DNA of 64,000 bases from Bradyrhizobium sp. C9 (GTDB lineage: Bacteria; Pseudomonadota; Alphaproteobacteria; Rhizobiales; Xanthobacteraceae). The notes under the pieces were generated by a model. The model saw only the letters and a list, made by a program, of their open reading frames with translations. It had not been told where the DNA came from and ran no database searches. The stretch spans positions 186,001-250,000 of the forward strand of contig NZ_NWTG01000003.1 in NCBI RefSeq assembly GCF_002532045.1, read 5' to 3'. How positions within the stretch are numbered: position 1 is the first letter of the stretch; each line of letters opens with the position of its first letter. Shown piece by piece: positions 8,547-16,793 of the stretch. The position numbers and the translations under genes are program-made.

Positions 8547-9011
8547 TCAGTCGCCTCCAAGGTCGTGGATTTCCGGTCGCACGCCCTCACGCGTGACTTC
8601 GAGCGTCGCAAGCGTGATCGGCAGCTTGAAGCGCCGGTGTCCCGCGCTGCCGGGATTCAGATAAAGAATTCCACCGACCGTGTCGATCTTCGGCACGTGG
8701 GAATGCCCGGAGACAATGACGTCGATGCCGGCGCAGGGATCGATCTGCAGCGTCTTCAGGTCGTGCAGCACGTAGATCGACTTTCCCGCCAAGCGCACGA
8801 GTTTCGTGTCGGGATATTGGTGGGCCCACTCGCCGCTGTCCACGTTTCCACGAATGGCCGTGACGGGCGCGATCCGCCGAAGTGCGTCGACGATCTCGGG
8901 GCGCCCGATGTCGCCGGCATGGATGATGTGATTGACACCCGTCAGGCCTCGTTCCGCCTCGGGCCTCAACAGGCCGTGCGTGTCCGAAATGATTCCAATC
9001 CTGAACGTCAT
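8547..9011 (-). CDS. YfcE/MJ0936-type metallophosphoesterase
   Basis: The 154-residue product carries the full calcineurin-like metal site: SDTHG at the N-terminus, HAGDIG, GNVD and GHSHVP near the C-terminus, with a final NPGSAG. These bind two metal ions and hydrolyse phosphodiesters. Family members are cytoplasmic and usually of unknown natural substrate. Its ATG overlaps the stop codon of the upstream Nudix gene by four bases (ATGA), so the two are translationally coupled. Placement in the repair cluster suggests nucleotide or nucleic-acid clean-up. Confidence 0.92.
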   Translation of the reverse strand: MTFRIGIISDTHGLLRPEAERGLTGVNHIIHAGDIGRPEIVDALRRIAPVTAIRGNVDSGEWAHQYPDTKLVRLAGKSIYVLHDLKTLQIDPCAGIDVIVSGHSHVPKIDTVGGILYLNPGSAGHRRFKLPITLATLEVTREGVRPEIHDLGGD

Positions 9012-9511
9012 TTCCCGGCGCTCTCAACCGCGATCGCCAAAAGACGATCCAGAAGCTCTACCTGCCCGGACAGCATCTTGGTCCGCGCGAACTCGATATT
9101 GAACCATTCCGCGCGGTCGACTTCGGGAAAGTTCTGCCGTCGACCGCTTCGTGGCGGCCATTCGATATCGAAGGTATTGCTGGTCAGCGCCGCCGGGTCA
9201 AAATGGCCTTCGCCGGCGAATGCGATAACGCGCTTCCCTCCTCGCTGTCGGACCTCCCCCAGCGCCCGGAGTGGACCAATCGAAGCACTCGGGCCGAGTT
9301 CTTCGGCAAACTCGCGCCGCGCGACCTGCTCCGGAGCATCCGCGCCATCGATTTCGCCCTTCGGAATGGACCAAGCGCCATTATCCTTCTTGCGCCAGAA
9401 CGGACCGCCGGGATGAACCAGCAGAACCTCGAGCCCGCGAGCGCCCTTGCGGTATGCGAGAATGCCCGCACTCAACATCGATCTCCTGGAAGTCTTTTTC
9501 AGCGCAGCCAT
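9008..9511 (-). CDS. Nudix hydrolase coupled to the phosphoesterase
   Basis: The 167-residue Nudix protein has the box PKGEIDGADAPEQVARREF followed by AEELG. The core RE..EE is intact, but the first Glu of the canonical GX5E is Asp. The protein starts with SAGILAYRKGARGLEVLLVH and has WSIPKG, as in the diadenosine-polyphosphate / mutT-like group that accepts bulky nucleotides. The start could be 9511 or the internal ATG about 11 codons later. The gene lies between ku and the metallophosphoesterase on the same strand, overlapping the latter by four bases. It probably hydrolyses damaged or signalling nucleotides; the substrate is not predictable. Confidence 0.9.
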   Translation of the reverse strand: MAALKKTSRRSMLSAGILAYRKGARGLEVLLVHPGGPFWRKKDNGAWSIPKGEIDGADAPEQVARREFAEELGPSASIGPLRALGEVRQRGGKRVIAFAGEGHFDPAALTSNTFDIEWPPRSGRRQNFPEVDRAEWFNIEFARTKMLSGQVELLDRLLAIAVESAGK

Positions 9512-9575
9512 ATCGCTCTCTGCCGCGGACGACGAACTAACGGCCGTCTGGCATCACGGGACGCTTCACGACACG

Positions 9576-10508
9576 CTAGGCTGACTTCCGCTGCGGTCTG
9601 GTCGCCGGCTTCTTTGCCGCGGCTTCCTTCGCTGGCTTCTTGCCGGCAATCGGCATCAGCATTTCCTTCTGCCCTGCCGCCGCCGTGCGCGGCTTCTTGG
9701 CCGTCTTCTTCGGCGCCTCTGTCGGGCCCGTCGCGTCTCGTCCGATGCTCTTGCGCAGCGCGTCCATCAGGTCCACGACATTCTCACCTCGAGGACGCGC
9801 TTTCGCGGTGATGGGTTTGCCGGCGCGCTTCTGATTGATGAGATCGATGAGGGCGGTCTCGCACTGGTCTTCGAACTTATCCGGCTCGAAATGGCCCGCC
9901 TTCTGATTGACGATGTGCTTGGCGAGATCAAGCATGTCCTTGGTAACTTTGACATCCTGAATGTCATCGAAATACTCGTCCGCGGAACGGACTTCATAGG
10001 GGTAGCGGAGTAGCGTGCCCATAAGCCCTTTATCGAGCGGCTCGAGCGCGATGATGTGCTCGCGATTGGTCAGCACCACGCGGCCGATTGCGACCTTGTT
10101 CATCTCGCGGATGGTTTCCCGAATGACCGCGAAGGCATCGTGCCCGACTTTACCGTCGGGACGCAGGTAATAGGGGCGAATGAGATATCGCGGATCGATC
10201 TCGCTGCGGTCGACGAACTCGTCGATCTCGATGGTTCGTGTCGATTCTAGCGCGACGTTCTCGAGCTCCTCCTTGGTCACCTCGATGAAGGTATCGGTAT
10301 CAACCTTGTAGCCCTTGACGATGTCCTCGTTGTCGACCTCCTCGCCGGTGTCGGCGTCGACCTTGGCGTACTTGATCCGATGGCCGGTCTTCCGGTTCAG
10401 CTGGTTGAACGAGACCTTTTCGGATTCCGAGGTGGCCGGATAGAGCGCAACCGGACAGGTGACGAGGGAAAGACGAAGGAAGCCTTTCCAGTTGGCGCGG
10501 GGGGCCAT
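9576..10508 (-). CDS. ku: Ku protein, bacterial non-homologous end joining
   Basis: The 310-residue homodimeric bacterial Ku threads onto double-strand ends and recruits a LigD ligase. The start MAPRANWKGFLRLSLVTCPV is the family's N-terminus. The beta-barrel core follows (TREHIIALEPLDKGLMGTLL), then the conserved FEPDKFEDQCETALIDLI. The tail is Lys/Ala-rich (KKPAKEAAAKKPATRPQRKS), as in Ku proteins that use a basic tail for DNA binding. The open frame continues far upstream, but the ATG at 10508 has TGGAG at the right distance; the ATG at 10523 is an alternative. A LexA-type box lies about 120 bases upstream. Confidence 0.95.
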   Translation of the reverse strand: MAPRANWKGFLRLSLVTCPVALYPATSESEKVSFNQLNRKTGHRIKYAKVDADTGEEVDNEDIVKGYKVDTDTFIEVTKEELENVALESTRTIEIDEFVDRSEIDPRYLIRPYYLRPDGKVGHDAFAVIRETIREMNKVAIGRVVLTNREHIIALEPLDKGLMGTLLRYPYEVRSADEYFDDIQDVKVTKDMLDLAKHIVNQKAGHFEPDKFEDQCETALIDLINQKRAGKPITAKARPRGENVVDLMDALRKSIGRDATGPTEAPKKTAKKPRTAAAGQKEMLMPIAGKKPAKEAAAKKPATRPQRKSA

Positions 10509-10628
10509 CGCGGGGAACTCCATTACTGATGCCGGATTCAAGACGAACGAACCGCCTTGGTTCCGACACCGCGACCCGTCCAGCAGGCCGATTTTTCTCA
10601 TCCAGGCCCCTGAACGGACTCGACTTTT

Positions 10629-10643
10629 GTTCTTGTTATGTTC
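10629..10643 (+). promoter_or_regulatory. Putative LexA (SOS) box, GTTC-N7-GTTC
   Basis: GTTC at 10629-10632 and GTTC at 10640-10643 are separated by exactly seven bases (TTGTTAT). This is the direct-repeat operator reported for LexA in alphaproteobacteria. It lies 11 bases before the ATG of the 10654 gene and ~120 bases upstream of ku on the other strand, so one repressor could control both. The match is seen directly; LexA binding is inferred. Confidence 0.6.
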
Positions 10644-10653
10644 TAATTCAGGC

Positions 10654-11049
10654 ATGACCGACCGACCCGCGAGCTGGCGCATGCCGACCCCAAAGCAGAT
10701 GGAAAAACTGGCCGCTGAAGCCGCCCGTAGGCCGAGCCCCTCCGCTGCTGGTTCAGATGCGCCGCTCCCGGCTGAATATTGGGCCTCCGTCCTCAAAGAC
10801 CCTCGCGTCGGTACGACCGAGGTCCAAATGCGGCAGCGGCGTCTTTCCGAAATTCAGCGCCACGTACTCCGCACCTCCTGCCGCCGTTGCCAACGGACCG
10901 TGGAAATCCAGACCGCCGATGCCGTTCGACTGTATGGCGCCAACGCGCTCTGGAAGGACGTCGCGCAGCGGCTGCTCGACAACACCTGCCAGCAGCGCAC
11001 CGGCAGGCATGAAGAAGACGGGTGCTGGCCGGCATTCGAGACGCCGTAG
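10654..11049 (+). CDS. Small Cys-rich (zinc-binding) protein next to ku
   Basis: The 131-residue product has a disordered N-terminus (MTDRPASWRMPTPKQMEKLA) and a C-terminal domain with TSCRRCQRTVEIQ, then NTCQQR and EDGCWP. These four cysteines could hold a zinc ion. It resembles small rhizobial proteins annotated only as hypothetical. The ATG lies just downstream of the putative LexA box, so it is probably damage-inducible and divergent from ku. No enzyme motif is visible. Confidence 0.75.
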   Translation: MTDRPASWRMPTPKQMEKLAAEAARRPSPSAAGSDAPLPAEYWASVLKDPRVGTTEVQMRQRRLSEIQRHVLRTSCRRCQRTVEIQTADAVRLYGANALWKDVAQRLLDNTCQQRTGRHEEDGCWPAFETP

Positions 11050-11095
11050 TCGCTCAGGATTTGCCGATCCGATCTCTTTGCGTCTGGATGCCCGG

Positions 11096-11545
11096 ATGGC
11101 CCCGAAGTATCACCCTACGCCCCTGTCGGGCGGCGATCGCAAGGCTCTGGCAAAAGAGCTCGGCAAGGCACGCGCGATGGCCAACATCCTGGCTACCCAA
11201 TCGGCGGAGATGCGGGCCAAAGGCGAGGCGATGATCCAGCAAGCCGATAGGCTGCTTTGCGAAAGCTGGAACGAGCGGATGTGGAGTGATGGCGAACCGA
11301 TCGATCCGTCGCCAACCATCGATCAGGCCGTGAATGGAGGCTTCCCTTGGCTCGAGATCAGGTGCGCGCGTTGCAAGACGCCGAGCGACGTGGACCTCGC
11401 GGCGATGAAGCACCCGCCGACCACCTTCGTGCACGATCTCGCCAGCCGGCTGCGCTGCCGCCAATGCGCCAAGGCGGGCCGGCGTCCATCCGCGACTCTG
11501 CTACAGTTGACGTGGCAGCCGCGCCATCCTCGAACCGAACCCTGA
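11096..11545 (+). CDS. Zinc-ribbon hypothetical protein
   Basis: The 149-residue product starts MAPKYHPTPLSGGDRKALA, has a charged helical first half and a C-terminal zinc ribbon formed by IRCARCKTPSDVD and LRCRQCAKAG (two C-x2-C pairs about 28 residues apart). Such ribbons bind nucleic acid or protein. It sits between two genes on the same strand, three bases before the SRAP gene, so the three plus-strand genes (10654, 11096, 11549) probably form one operon under the LexA-like box. I do not know a characterised member. The open frame continues upstream of 11096 but overlaps the previous gene. Confidence 0.75.
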   Translation: MAPKYHPTPLSGGDRKALAKELGKARAMANILATQSAEMRAKGEAMIQQADRLLCESWNERMWSDGEPIDPSPTIDQAVNGGFPWLEIRCARCKTPSDVDLAAMKHPPTTFVHDLASRLRCRQCAKAGRRPSATLLQLTWQPRHPRTEP

Positions 11546-11548
11546 CCG

Positions 11549-12274
11549 ATGTGCAATCTTTATTCGATCACGACAAACCAGGCCGCGATCAGCGCGCTGT
11601 TTCGCGTTGTGAACCGGTATGTCGGCAATCTGGCGCCCATGCCGGGAGTTTTCCCGGACTACACGGCACCGATCGTGCGCAACGGGGCCGAAGGCCGCGA
11701 ACTCACCAGTGCGCGGTGGGGAATGCCGTCGTCGTCAAAGGCGCTGATGGACGCCACGAAGAAACGGGCCGAAAAGCTGCAGGCCAAGGGCAAGACCGTC
11801 GATTTTAAGGAACTGCTACGGATGGAGCCGGACGGCGGCACAACTAACATCCGAAACGTGAAGAGCAAGCACTGGACGCGATGGCTGGGAGCCGAAAACC
11901 GCTGCGTGGTGCCCTTCAACTCCTTCAGCGAGTTCAACAAGGCTGAGGGCGGTGATATCTGGTTCGCGCTCGGTGAGACACGCCCCCTCGTCTGCTTCGC
12001 CGGCATCTGGACCAACTGGACGTCTGTCCGGAAGGTCAAGGAAGGAGAGACGACCAACGACCTCTTCGCGTTCCTCACAACGCTGCCGAACGCAGAGGTC
12101 GGCGCCATTCACCCCAAGGCGATGCCGGTGGTCCTGACGACGCCGGACGAAGTCGAGACCTGGATGACGGCCCCTCTGGACGAGGCCCTGAAGCTGCAGC
12201 GGCCACTTCCGGACGGCACGCTCCGGATCGTCGCTCGCGGCGTCAAGGAAGACCTAACAGGGCCAACTGCGTGA
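11549..12274 (+). CDS. SRAP-family protein (HMCES/YedK), abasic-site DNA-protein crosslinker
   Basis: The 241-residue product starts Met-Cys; Cys2, exposed after Met removal, is the residue that links covalently to abasic sites in single-stranded DNA. The other SRAP landmarks are present: TNIRNVKS (the Asn segment), RCVVPFNSFSEF (active-site Glu) and AIHPKAMPVVL (active-site His). The family protects abasic sites at replication forks and is often with SOS genes. It is the last gene of the probable repair operon starting at 10654. Length is typical (220-240). Confidence 0.93.
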   Translation: MCNLYSITTNQAAISALFRVVNRYVGNLAPMPGVFPDYTAPIVRNGAEGRELTSARWGMPSSSKALMDATKKRAEKLQAKGKTVDFKELLRMEPDGGTTNIRNVKSKHWTRWLGAENRCVVPFNSFSEFNKAEGGDIWFALGETRPLVCFAGIWTNWTSVRKVKEGETTNDLFAFLTTLPNAEVGAIHPKAMPVVLTTPDEVETWMTAPLDEALKLQRPLPDGTLRIVARGVKEDLTGPTA

Positions 12275-12664
12275 CCGACGAGACTGACTACCAAACGGGG
12301 CCGCACCGCATCGGCGCAAAATCATGTCGATATGGACGCATCCGTGGAGCAGCGCGCTTAATTAACAAGACCACCAGGCTGCGTTCCGTGATCGTGATCC
12401 CGCCGGCAGAGGTGACGCTACTTTCGCTCATGCATCGGATCGCGTTCCCTGCTCCAAGATTCTTGCCTTCTCACTGCGACGCGCAAGCGAGTGTGCGCTT
12501 TTTGACAGAAATGTTGCGGGATCGCGCGGACGCAAGCGGATAGAAGAGATGATGGGCGAGATCGCGCAGCTGAAGACGAAAGCGGCCGGGCCCCCGCAAC
12601 GGAAGCGGTCGCGTGGCGCTGGATCCTAGCGGATCATAGGTCAGCGCCGCTCTTGGGGTTTGCC
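12275..12664. other. Intergenic boundary between repair cluster and defence island
   Basis: A 90-codon frame at 12271-12543 overlaps the SRAP stop codon and shows no family features. A short purine-rich frame near 12540-12630 ends in stop codons. No attachment-site repeat, terminator with a clear T-run or RNA gene was recognised. Confidence 0.4.
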
Positions 12665-14194
12665 TCATGCGTTTGCCTTGGAGAACGGAAGCGTCAAAGC
12701 GGCCATGTAGGAACGGCCACGTCCGCCGTCGAAATCAAACTCATAGAGCCGAACAGAGCCAAGCGCCGTCTGGCGCTGGCCAAGAAAGAACGTGAAGGCA
12801 TTGGGCGCAGCGATGAATAGATGGGTGATGCCGATCACATCGGCTTTAACCGCCCGAACCGCGCTGGTCGCAGCGTCCGCGAGCTCGAAAGCGTGGCGCC
12901 CGCAGGTGACCGACTGCGCACCTGAGCCAGAACTCGGCTTCAGGATCAAAAGCCGGCCGACACTCGGAAGCGCGGTTTCGCAGTATCGGCGCGCATCGGC
13001 CGAAACGTCATGAGTCAGGCCGAGCGCGACAGCGAGATCCGGCTGGTCACTCCGAAGCTCCACTGTTTCCGCGACGAGGGCCGGCCAGCTCGGATCGGAA
13101 ATTGCGTCACCGGCCGACCAGAGCCGACGGCCGGTACTGCGCTGCTCGAGCTCGACCTGGCGGCCCGACTTGATGTTGATGATGGAGCCGGCGACGAAGG
13201 CCAGCGTGACGTGGGCGTCAAGCGCAAGCCGCAGGCGCGGCTGGTCCTTGGCAGCAGCGAGCAGAAAGCCTCGCAGCGCGGGATAGAGCTTTGTTTCCCA
13301 GTCCCCGTCGCTGCGGATATAACGCTCGTCAAAGGACGGGATCATGTCCAGCACGGCATGACAACGCTCCTCGAGCCGATCGAAGGCGTGCTCGAAGGAT
13401 TTGACGCCAAAGACCCGCGGTCCGCCTCGCGCAGCGCCCAGCAGATCTTCCCGAGCGCAGACGGCGCGGAAGCCGGCGCGGTCGAATTCGAGCCGACCCT
13501 GCGCCATCCACTGGAAGACAACATCGTCATAGGGGAACGCGCTCTGGTTGGCGGAAATGCGCTGCAGGCCGACATAGGCAAACAACAGGTCAAGCTGATC
13601 GCGCAGCCCATCGAGAGTGTCGGTCGCCTCGCCAAAGGCGAGCGTGCGTGCCAGCAGCCGAAGCTCGGCTTCATCGATGCCGAGATGCTCGCGCCAAGCC
13701 TTGCGCACGGCGCCAGCCTTGCTGTTGTCGGTCACCGAGCCATATAGCCGCTCGAGCCGCATCGCGCCGGAACGGGTGCCGACCATTTCGCGCAGCGGGT
13801 CGTCGCGGTCGAGGCGCCAGTTGGTCACCAGCTTGAACCGCACGCCGCAGCCCTGGGGGGCATGGGCAAGCTGCGCCTCTCGCGCCCGCTGCAGCAATGA
13901 TCGGGCATTGGCGTTGATGAACTCCGGGTCCACGAGATGGGAGTAGCCATAGGTGCCGGGCGTGACATGCCATTTGCACTGCATGTGCTCGCGCCGCAGT
14001 GGGTCGCCATAGTGGTCGACCGCGCTGCGCGCAGCATCGTATTCGACCCAGATGTCGTCGAAGCTCTTCGGTCCTATCTCGAAGCCCACGCGCACGACGG
14101 GGCTATCGGGATCGAGCAGGCGCGCCGCGTGATGCCAAAACAGTCGCGCCTGGAAGGTGTCTCCGTCGCGCCGGACGGTTACGGCCTGGGTCAT
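12665..14194 (-). CDS. cap4: CBASS effector: nuclease-SAVED protein (Cap4-like)
   Basis: The 509-residue protein has two parts. The N-terminus looks like a PD-(D/E)XK-type nuclease of the DUF4297 kind: FQARLFWHHA, then FDDIWVEYD (Asp46/Asp47) and MQCKWH (Gln72-x-Lys74). The C-terminal ~180 residues are a SAVED domain, recognised by GITHLFIAAPNAFTFFLGQ and VRLYEFDF, which binds the cyclic oligonucleotide and triggers DNA cleavage. The ATG at 14194 lies seven bases after the TRIP13-like gene; a longer open frame to 14278 would overlap that gene. It is the last gene of the CBASS operon. Type III operons often carry NucC here, so a Cap4-type effector is a notable variant. Confidence 0.88.
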   Translation of the reverse strand: MTQAVTVRRDGDTFQARLFWHHAARLLDPDSPVVRVGFEIGPKSFDDIWVEYDAARSAVDHYGDPLRREHMQCKWHVTPGTYGYSHLVDPEFINANARSLLQRAREAQLAHAPQGCGVRFKLVTNWRLDRDDPLREMVGTRSGAMRLERLYGSVTDNSKAGAVRKAWREHLGIDEAELRLLARTLAFGEATDTLDGLRDQLDLLFAYVGLQRISANQSAFPYDDVVFQWMAQGRLEFDRAGFRAVCAREDLLGAARGGPRVFGVKSFEHAFDRLEERCHAVLDMIPSFDERYIRSDGDWETKLYPALRGFLLAAAKDQPRLRLALDAHVTLAFVAGSIINIKSGRQVELEQRSTGRRLWSAGDAISDPSWPALVAETVELRSDQPDLAVALGLTHDVSADARRYCETALPSVGRLLILKPSSGSGAQSVTCGRHAFELADAATSAVRAVKADVIGITHLFIAAPNAFTFFLGQRQTALGSVRLYEFDFDGGRGRSYMAALTLPFSKANA

Positions 14195-14201
14195 GGAGAT
14201 C

Positions 14202-15149
14202 TTACCTCGGCATCTCGCCGTCCTTGAAGGGCGGCGTTGGAACAATCGACCGGGCAATCTCGACCGCGCGCGCGCCATCGACCGCGCTGGTCGGATAGGC
14301 GTCCAGCACGATCGTCGGCAGCAGCCGCTGCGTCAGGTCGGAGAAGGTGAAGCCGTAATCGCGTCCGCCCCGCTGCGGCCCGGTCGCCGAGACCAGGCCA
14401 TCGATATGATGACGCCCGAGACCGATGGGTTCCAGCCGGCTGGACAGCACGAAGCGGCGCTGCTCGTCGCTGGGCCGTGCGAAGCTCACCACGTCGGCCG
14501 CGCGGCGGCGCACCGCAGGATCGAGCGCATTGAGGCGGTTGGTGCACATCAGGACGGCCGCCGGCAGCTTCGCATTGGCGATCCGGTCGATGCCGCGGAT
14601 GAAGGCGTTCACGCCGGCGCGGTCCTCGTGGTGCATCTGAGCCGCTTCGCGCGACTGCGCCAGCGCGTCGGCCTCGTCGACCAGCAAGATCACGGCCCCG
14701 CGCGAGCGGCCAGACGCCGACTTGAGCTTGGTCGCCTCCGCCAGGGTATAGTCGAACGCCGCCGAAAGCAGCTGCGTCATCTCGCCAACCCGGCCCTGGC
14801 CTCGGGTGGACAGGCTGAGCGGCAGCAGGGTGATGTCGATCTTCTCCTGTCGCGCCACCGCATCGCCGATCGTCTCGGCCAGCTCCGTCTTGCCCGAGCC
14901 GACGTCACCAGCGAGCACGATCAGCGGAGGGCGTCGCAGCACCGTGTCGAGCAGCGCCTGTGCGCCCGGATGGTACTTCTTCGCCCAATCGGCAAGGCCG
15001 CCCGGATTGACGAGCAGGCCGAGGATTTTCGCAAGGCGGTTCTTCTGCTCGTCGAGCCCGACCAGCCGAGCAAACCGCGCCTGCGGATCGATGTCGGGAT
15101 AGGTGATGCGGCGCTCGAACAGCTCGTCGAGGGTCGGCTTGGTGTTCAT
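14202..15149 (-). CDS. cap6: TRIP13/Pch2-like AAA+ ATPase of type III CBASS (Cap6)
   Basis: The 315-residue AAA+ protein has Walker A LAGDVGSGKTEL, Walker B VILLVDEADAL, a sensor-1 CTN and an arginine-finger region RRRAADVVSF. In type III CBASS this ATPase disassembles the complex of HORMA protein and CD-NTase, and so keeps the system off. Its ATG shares one base with the stop codon of the HORMA gene (TAATG), indicating tight coupling. Length and domain order are those of Cap6. Confidence 0.92.
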   Translation of the reverse strand: MNTKPTLDELFERRITYPDIDPQARFARLVGLDEQKNRLAKILGLLVNPGGLADWAKKYHPGAQALLDTVLRRPPLIVLAGDVGSGKTELAETIGDAVARQEKIDITLLPLSLSTRGQGRVGEMTQLLSAAFDYTLAEATKLKSASGRSRGAVILLVDEADALAQSREAAQMHHEDRAGVNAFIRGIDRIANAKLPAAVLMCTNRLNALDPAVRRRAADVVSFARPSDEQRRFVLSSRLEPIGLGRHHIDGLVSATGPQRGGRDYGFTFSDLTQRLLPTIVLDAYPTSAVDGARAVEIARSIVPTPPFKDGEMPR

Positions 15150-15664
15150 TAGAAGCTCCTGACGGTGGCGCGGTCGAGGGCTCTGCCCCCGGACGAATAG
15201 GTGCGGTCGTTCGACAGATAGCCAGATATTCCGGGCTCCGGGGCACCGCCTCGCGAAAACGGCAGGCTGGCCTTGAAGGCGTCGCGCTCGGTCTGGCTGA
15301 GGCGGTCCCAGGCCGCCGTGTAGGTCATGTAGCTGTAGAAGGAGGCGCCGCCGACGTCGGCGCCCGGCCGGATCTTGCCGGGGTCGTCGTCGTTAGCCGA
15401 GGCGCCAGCGAGGTCGCGGGAGGTGTAACGCAGGGTCGGCTCGATCCACTTACCGTCCTTCTTGAAGCCGTAGGTCACCGTGTCGAGATAGCCGGCCCGC
15501 AGCATCTCGGTCGCTTCGGTCTCGTAGTCCGCGATGCTTTCGTCGGACGGCTTGCCATAGAAGCGCTGCATGCGCTTCAGGTCGGTCGCGACCTTGGCTG
15601 CCATGTGGCGCGCGTGGGTGACCGTGAAAGTCGTGCTTTCGGTAAAGCTGTAGCTATAGGACAT
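15149..15664 (-). CDS. cap7: Bacterial HORMA-domain protein of type III CBASS (Cap7)
   Basis: The 171-residue product starts MSYSYSFTESTTFTVTHARH and continues with KVATDLKRMQRFYGKPSDE, YETEATEMLRAGYLDTVTYG and WIEPTLRYT. This is the pattern of bacterial HORMA family 1 proteins, which bind a closure peptide and then activate the CD-NTase. The ATG at 15664 is eight bases after the CD-NTase stop; the longer open frame to 15709 would overlap that gene. It is followed directly by the TRIP13-like ATPase. Only one HORMA gene is present, whereas some type III operons have two. Confidence 0.9.
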   Translation of the reverse strand: MSYSYSFTESTTFTVTHARHMAAKVATDLKRMQRFYGKPSDESIADYETEATEMLRAGYLDTVTYGFKKDGKWIEPTLRYTSRDLAGASANDDDPGKIRPGADVGGASFYSYMTYTAAWDRLSQTERDAFKASLPFSRGGAPEPGISGYLSNDRTYSSGGRALDRATVRSF

Positions 15665-15672
15665 TGTCGACC

Positions 15673-16638
15673 TCACGCCTGGAAGGAGGAGCCGAAGACC
15701 TTCTGCCAATAGGCGACGGTCAGTTGTCTATTGGGAGCCGCAAGCGCCGCATCGATAGCGTCGCCGGCGTCGAGCGCGGCATCGACGATCGCATCCGCAT
15801 TCGCCGTCGTGTAGAGCCGGGCGACGTTGTTGGTGGCGTTCACGGGATCGATGATCTGCACCGTGTCGGTGAAGGTGCCGACCGAGGACGCCGGATAGTA
15901 GTCGCCGAAGACGATTTTCGACCGCATGTCGGTACGGGCGACGTAGGTGAAGAAGTGCTGGAGCGCATCCGGATAGTCGGCGAAATCGAGGCCATCATCG
16001 CAGAGCTTTGCCAGAATCATCTCGATCATGAAGGATTTGAAGCGGAAGCCGTCCCGCTCCTGCTTCGCGCGCCTCGCCCAGAACTTCACCAGCCGGACGA
16101 CCTGGGCGAAATGCTTCTCCTGCGCGCGCTTGCGCTTGGCGGCGAAGTCCAGATGCAGCGGAATGCTCGTCTTCAGGAACGAGCCGTCGTCCTGGCTGAC
16201 GAGGTTGCCGTACCACTTGGGATCGCCGTCATAGAGGATCGGCACGACATCGACATCGAGGCCCGTCCCCCGGAAAGAGACGGTGACGGAATAGGTCTGC
16301 GGCTTGACTTGGTCGGGGTTGAAGTTGGGGAAAGCCTTGCGCAGCCGCTCGGCGAGATAGTCGAGCAGCGCCCGCACATCCTTCGGCGCATCGGCGCCGC
16401 TGATGTAGCAGGCGACATCGATGTCGTTGAGGGAGCGAAGCGCCGTGCCCTTCGCCAGGCTGCCCGAGAGCAGCATCTTCTTCAGGGTGAAGTCCGGATG
16501 CTCGGACAGATAACCCTCGAGCTTCTCGCGAAGCCGCCGGGCCTGAGCCCGGTACTCATCCGCCGTCTCTTTGGGCAGGTTCACCTTGTCCTGCGCAAAG
16601 GCGGCGATCTCGTCATGGCCGACGTGTTGCCGTCCCAT
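15673..16638 (-). CDS. cdnC: CBASS CD-NTase, clade C-like cyclic oligonucleotide synthase
   Basis: The 321-residue nucleotidyltransferase has LLSGSLAKGTALRSLNDIDV, giving the GS motif (Gly59-Ser60) and the two metal-binding Asp residues 72 and 74; the third is in LDVDVVP (128/130). The rest matches the OAS-like C-terminal domain of CD-NTases. With HORMA and TRIP13-like partners it belongs to type III CBASS, whose CdnC enzymes make a cyclic trinucleotide, inferred here. The ATG at 16638 is chosen because GGAG lies seven bases before it; an ATG four codons earlier (16650) has none. First gene of the operon. Confidence 0.92.
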   Translation of the reverse strand: MGRQHVGHDEIAAFAQDKVNLPKETADEYRAQARRLREKLEGYLSEHPDFTLKKMLLSGSLAKGTALRSLNDIDVACYISGADAPKDVRALLDYLAERLRKAFPNFNPDQVKPQTYSVTVSFRGTGLDVDVVPILYDGDPKWYGNLVSQDDGSFLKTSIPLHLDFAAKRKRAQEKHFAQVVRLVKFWARRAKQERDGFRFKSFMIEMILAKLCDDGLDFADYPDALQHFFTYVARTDMRSKIVFGDYYPASSVGTFTDTVQIIDPVNATNNVARLYTTANADAIVDAALDAGDAIDAALAAPNRQLTVAYWQKVFGSSFQA

Positions 16639-16688
16639 ATCCTGCTCCATTTTGGCCGGCAGCCCGGGGGCGGCGGCGTTGAGATCAG

Positions 16689-16769
16689 GATATAATAGCT
16701 AAATTTTGGCTATTCAAGCTATGTAAAACAGCTATTTCACGTTGACAAAATCCGTTGATTCTCTATATG
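16689..16769. promoter_or_regulatory. AT-rich divergent promoter region between CBASS and the RHH-GNAT-XRE-peptidase operon
   Basis: On the plus strand TTGACA (16742-16747) and TATATG (16764-16769) are 16 bases apart, and GGAGG precedes the ATG at 16794. On the minus strand TTGAAT (16717-16712) and TATATC (16694-16689) are 17 bases apart and point at the CD-NTase. Between them GCTA occurs four times (16698, 16709, 16718, 16731) at 9-13 base spacing, a candidate operator array for the RHH or XRE protein. The stretch is much more AT-rich than its surroundings. Confidence 0.6.
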
Positions 16770-16793
16770 CTGCGGACAACGACGGAGGATGAG

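Noticed and set aside
12271..12543. 90-codon plus-strand frame after the SRAP gene
   Set aside because: Starts inside the SRAP stop region, lacks a ribosome site and family features.
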